NCBI GenBank assembly: GCA_020052415.1
Contig: JAGVPB010000048.1
Span: 124,001 to 188,000 of the forward strand
Source: Bacteroidales bacterium
GTDB taxonomy: Bacteria > Bacteroidota > Bacteroidia > Bacteroidales > JAADJA01
Length of the DNA stretch: 64,000 bases
Direction: 5' to 3'
Numbering within the stretch: position 1 is the stretch's first letter; each line of letters begins with the position of its first letter. Under the pieces are notes generated by a model that saw only the letters and a program-made list of their open reading frames with translations, had not been told where the DNA came from and did not search any database. Of the stretch, positions 62,332 through 64,000 are shown one piece after another. The position numbers and the translations under genes are program-made.

Positions 62332-64000
62332 ATGATTAAAAAACAATATATAATTCTTCCCTTCTTTTTTATTGTTTCTGTGACCTTTGCACAATCAGAT
62401 GATCTTACAAAGTCCGGTCTTATTGATTCAACGGCAAGTTCATGGGCAGACTCGGTACTGAAGACACTTTCCCTTGACGAAAAAATTGCCCAGTTAATGA
62501 TGATCAGGACGTACTCTAATAAAGATGAGACATATTATCTGGGTGTTGAACATACCATTTTAAAGTATAAAATCGGAGGGTTATGCTTTTTCCAGGGAGG
62601 CCCCGTCCGCCAGGCAAACCTGACCAACCGTTACCAGGAATTTTCTAAAATACCCCTTCTCATCGCGATGGATGCAGAATGGGGACCTGGGATGAGACTC
62701 GACAGCACTTATTCCTTTCCATACCAAATGACTCTTGGAGCCATGAACGATGACCATCTCATTTATGAAATGGGCGCTGCTATTGCCGGCCAACTAAAGT
62801 TGTTGGGCGTCCATATCAATTTTGCACCTGTGGCCGATATTAATAATAATCCGGTAAATCCTGTCATTAACAGCCGTTCATTCGGTGAATCGCGGTTCGA
62901 AGTAACAAAAAAATCCCTGGCATATATGAAAGGCCTGCAGGATAACGGGATTATTGCAACGGCAAAACATTTTCCGGGACATGGCGATACCGATACCGAT
63001 TCGCACTACGCACTTCCCGTAATAAGCCATTCAAGGGAAAGGCTTGATTCTGTCGAATTATACCCTTTCAGCCACCTTATAGATAACGGGCTTGATGCTG
63101 TGATGATCGCTCACCTGCTGGTGACAAGCCTCGATAGTACAAAAAATACACCCGCAACACTTTCCAAAGCTATTGTTACAGACCTGTTAAAGAATGAGCT
63201 GGGCTTTCAAGGCCTTGTAATTACTGATGCTCTTGATATGAAAGGGGTCACTGCAAATCACAGTCCCGGAGAAATTGAACTGAAGGCTTTCCTTGCGGGA
63301 AATGATATATTGCTGTTACCCCAGAATGTTGAGGCTGCGATCAACGAAATAAAGAATGCAGTCGGTTTGGGAAATATTCCGGAAGAAATGGTAAATGAAA
63401 GATGTTTGAAAATTTTAAAATATAAACAAAAAGCCGGACTTGACAACTATTCGCCGGTTATGACAGATTCATTATTTGAAAGGCTGAATATAGTAAACAA
63501 TGAACTTCTAACCCGAAAAATTTTTGAATCGGCAATTACTGTAGTTAAAAACGAAAATAACTTAATTCCACTGATAAGGCCGGATACCTTAAAAATTGCT
63601 TCATTGTCAATTGGATCTCCTGAAATCAATAAATTTCAGGAAATGCTGGGAAATTATTGTCCGGTTGACCATTACAATATCCTCAGCAGTTTTACCGAAA
63701 AAGAGGCTTCCGGATTAATTGAAAAATTAAAGAATTATAATCTCATCATCATCGGAATTCACAATTCCAATATTTTTGCCAGCAAGAACTTTGGGCTTTC
63801 TCTTGCAAGCTTTAATCTGATTGACCGGATAGCAGAGCAGACTAAAGTTATTCTCACTGTTTTTGCAAATCCTTACAGCATTAACAGCATTTTGCATCCC
63901 GACAGCCTTGCTTCAATAATTGTGGCCTACCAGGATAATAATATTTCCAATGAAATTGCGGCACAGATCATTATGGGTAGTATAGCTGCCATTGGAAAAC
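62332..64000 (+). CDS. Glycoside hydrolase family 3 beta-N-acetylhexosaminidase-like protein (3' truncated)
   Basis: The frame is open from ATG 62332 to the end of the window (556 codons), so the gene continues beyond it. A signal peptide (KKQYIILPFFFIVSVTFAQ) is followed by a GH3 domain. The NagZ-type motif KHFPGHGDTDTDSH (residues 212-225) holds the His/Asp dyad, and the catalytic nucleophile is Asp299 in VITDALDMKG. Such enzymes cut N-acetylglucosamine from peptidoglycan or chitin fragments. In Bacteroidota this form often carries a C-terminal beta-lactamase-like domain, which would lie outside the window. Confidence 0.9.
   Translation, partial: MIKKQYIILPFFFIVSVTFAQSDDLTKSGLIDSTASSWADSVLKTLSLDEKIAQLMMIRTYSNKDETYYLGVEHTILKYKIGGLCFFQGGPVRQANLTNRYQEFSKIPLLIAMDAEWGPGMRLDSTYSFPYQMTLGAMNDDHLIYEMGAAIAGQLKLLGVHINFAPVADINNNPVNPVINSRSFGESRFEVTKKSLAYMKGLQDNGIIATAKHFPGHGDTDTDSHYALPVISHSRERLDSVELYPFSHLIDNGLDAVMIAHLLVTSLDSTKNTPATLSKAIVTDLLKNELGFQGLVITDALDMKGVTANHSPGEIELKAFLAGNDILLLPQNVEAAINEIKNAVGLGNIPEEMVNERCLKILKYKQKAGLDNYSPVMTDSLFERLNIVNNELLTRKIFESAITVVKNENNLIPLIRPDTLKIASLSIGSPEINKFQEMLGNYCPVDHYNILSSFTEKEASGLIEKLKNYNLIIIGIHNSNIFASKNFGLSLASFNLIDRIAEQTKVILTVFANPYSINSILHPDSLASIIVAYQDNNISNEIAAQIIMGSIAAIGK

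Noticed and set aside
1..64000. Genetic code with UGA read as Trp
   Set aside because: TGA ends several intact genes (for example nuoI, selA and the lipoprotein at 17968), so recoding would be context dependent.

Overview
The window is AT-rich bacterial DNA from a member of the Bacteroidota, most likely an anaerobic Bacteroidales or Marinilabiliales relative. The evidence is consistent: seven secreted proteins end in type IX secretion (T9SS) sorting domains; many genes are preceded by the Bacteroidota -7 promoter element TAnnTTTG, some with a TTG or TTTG -33 element; and several families are typical of this phylum (DUF4831, DUF2851, NusB with a long N-terminal extension, LysM plus periplasmic-binding fusions). 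Stop codons include TGA, so the standard bacterial code applies. No rRNA, phage, IS transposase or CRISPR array was seen. The first and last genes run off the window.

Layout. 1-9.8 kb: a truncated M23/T9SS protein, a PflX-like radical SAM protein, two tandem receiver-only response regulators, guaA, a LysM/PBP1 protein and nusB. 9.8-31.7 kb: housekeeping and envelope genes (AMMECR1, LtaS-like transferase, K+ channel, rarA, kdsA, DPP III, comB-like, gcvT, a CapD-like dehydratase), separated by intergenic arrays of 7-bp or 8-bp repeats. 31.8-35.5 kb: two thioredoxin-fold proteins, a CFA-type methyltransferase and a secreted sugar dehydrogenase. 35.7-45.6 kb: the nuoABCDHIJKLMN operon, an 11-subunit complex I without nuoEFG. 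45.7-48.9 kb: accessory region with a four-helix-bundle protein, a VapBC-like pair whose toxin carries a nonsense codon, and a repeat protein. 49-56.3 kb: selenium region on the minus strand. 56.4-64 kb: an SDR protein, an MNT/HEPN pair, a 14-repeat beta-propeller protein, a VWA protein and a truncated GH3 enzyme.

The most interesting locus is the selenium region. In transcription order it reads: a secreted T9SS protein gene interrupted by one in-frame UGA (55198-55200), tRNA-Sec (anticodon UCA), selA, selB, yedF, selD. The UGA is followed after 13 nt by a hairpin with a bulged U, as expected of a bacterial SECIS element, and the reading frame continues in phase to a complete T9SS C-terminus. 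This is a candidate selenoprotein of a new type encoded beside its own decoding machinery; a simple Trp-to-stop nonsense mutation is the main alternative.

A second theme is intergenic repetition. At least six arrays with different consensus sequences share a 7-bp period. Some lie between a recognisable promoter and the start codon, and in rarA and yedF the repeat itself supplies the start or stop codon. A GxxExxY gene sits between 27-bp inverted repeats, and the VapBC-like module sits between two copies of a 26-bp direct repeat.
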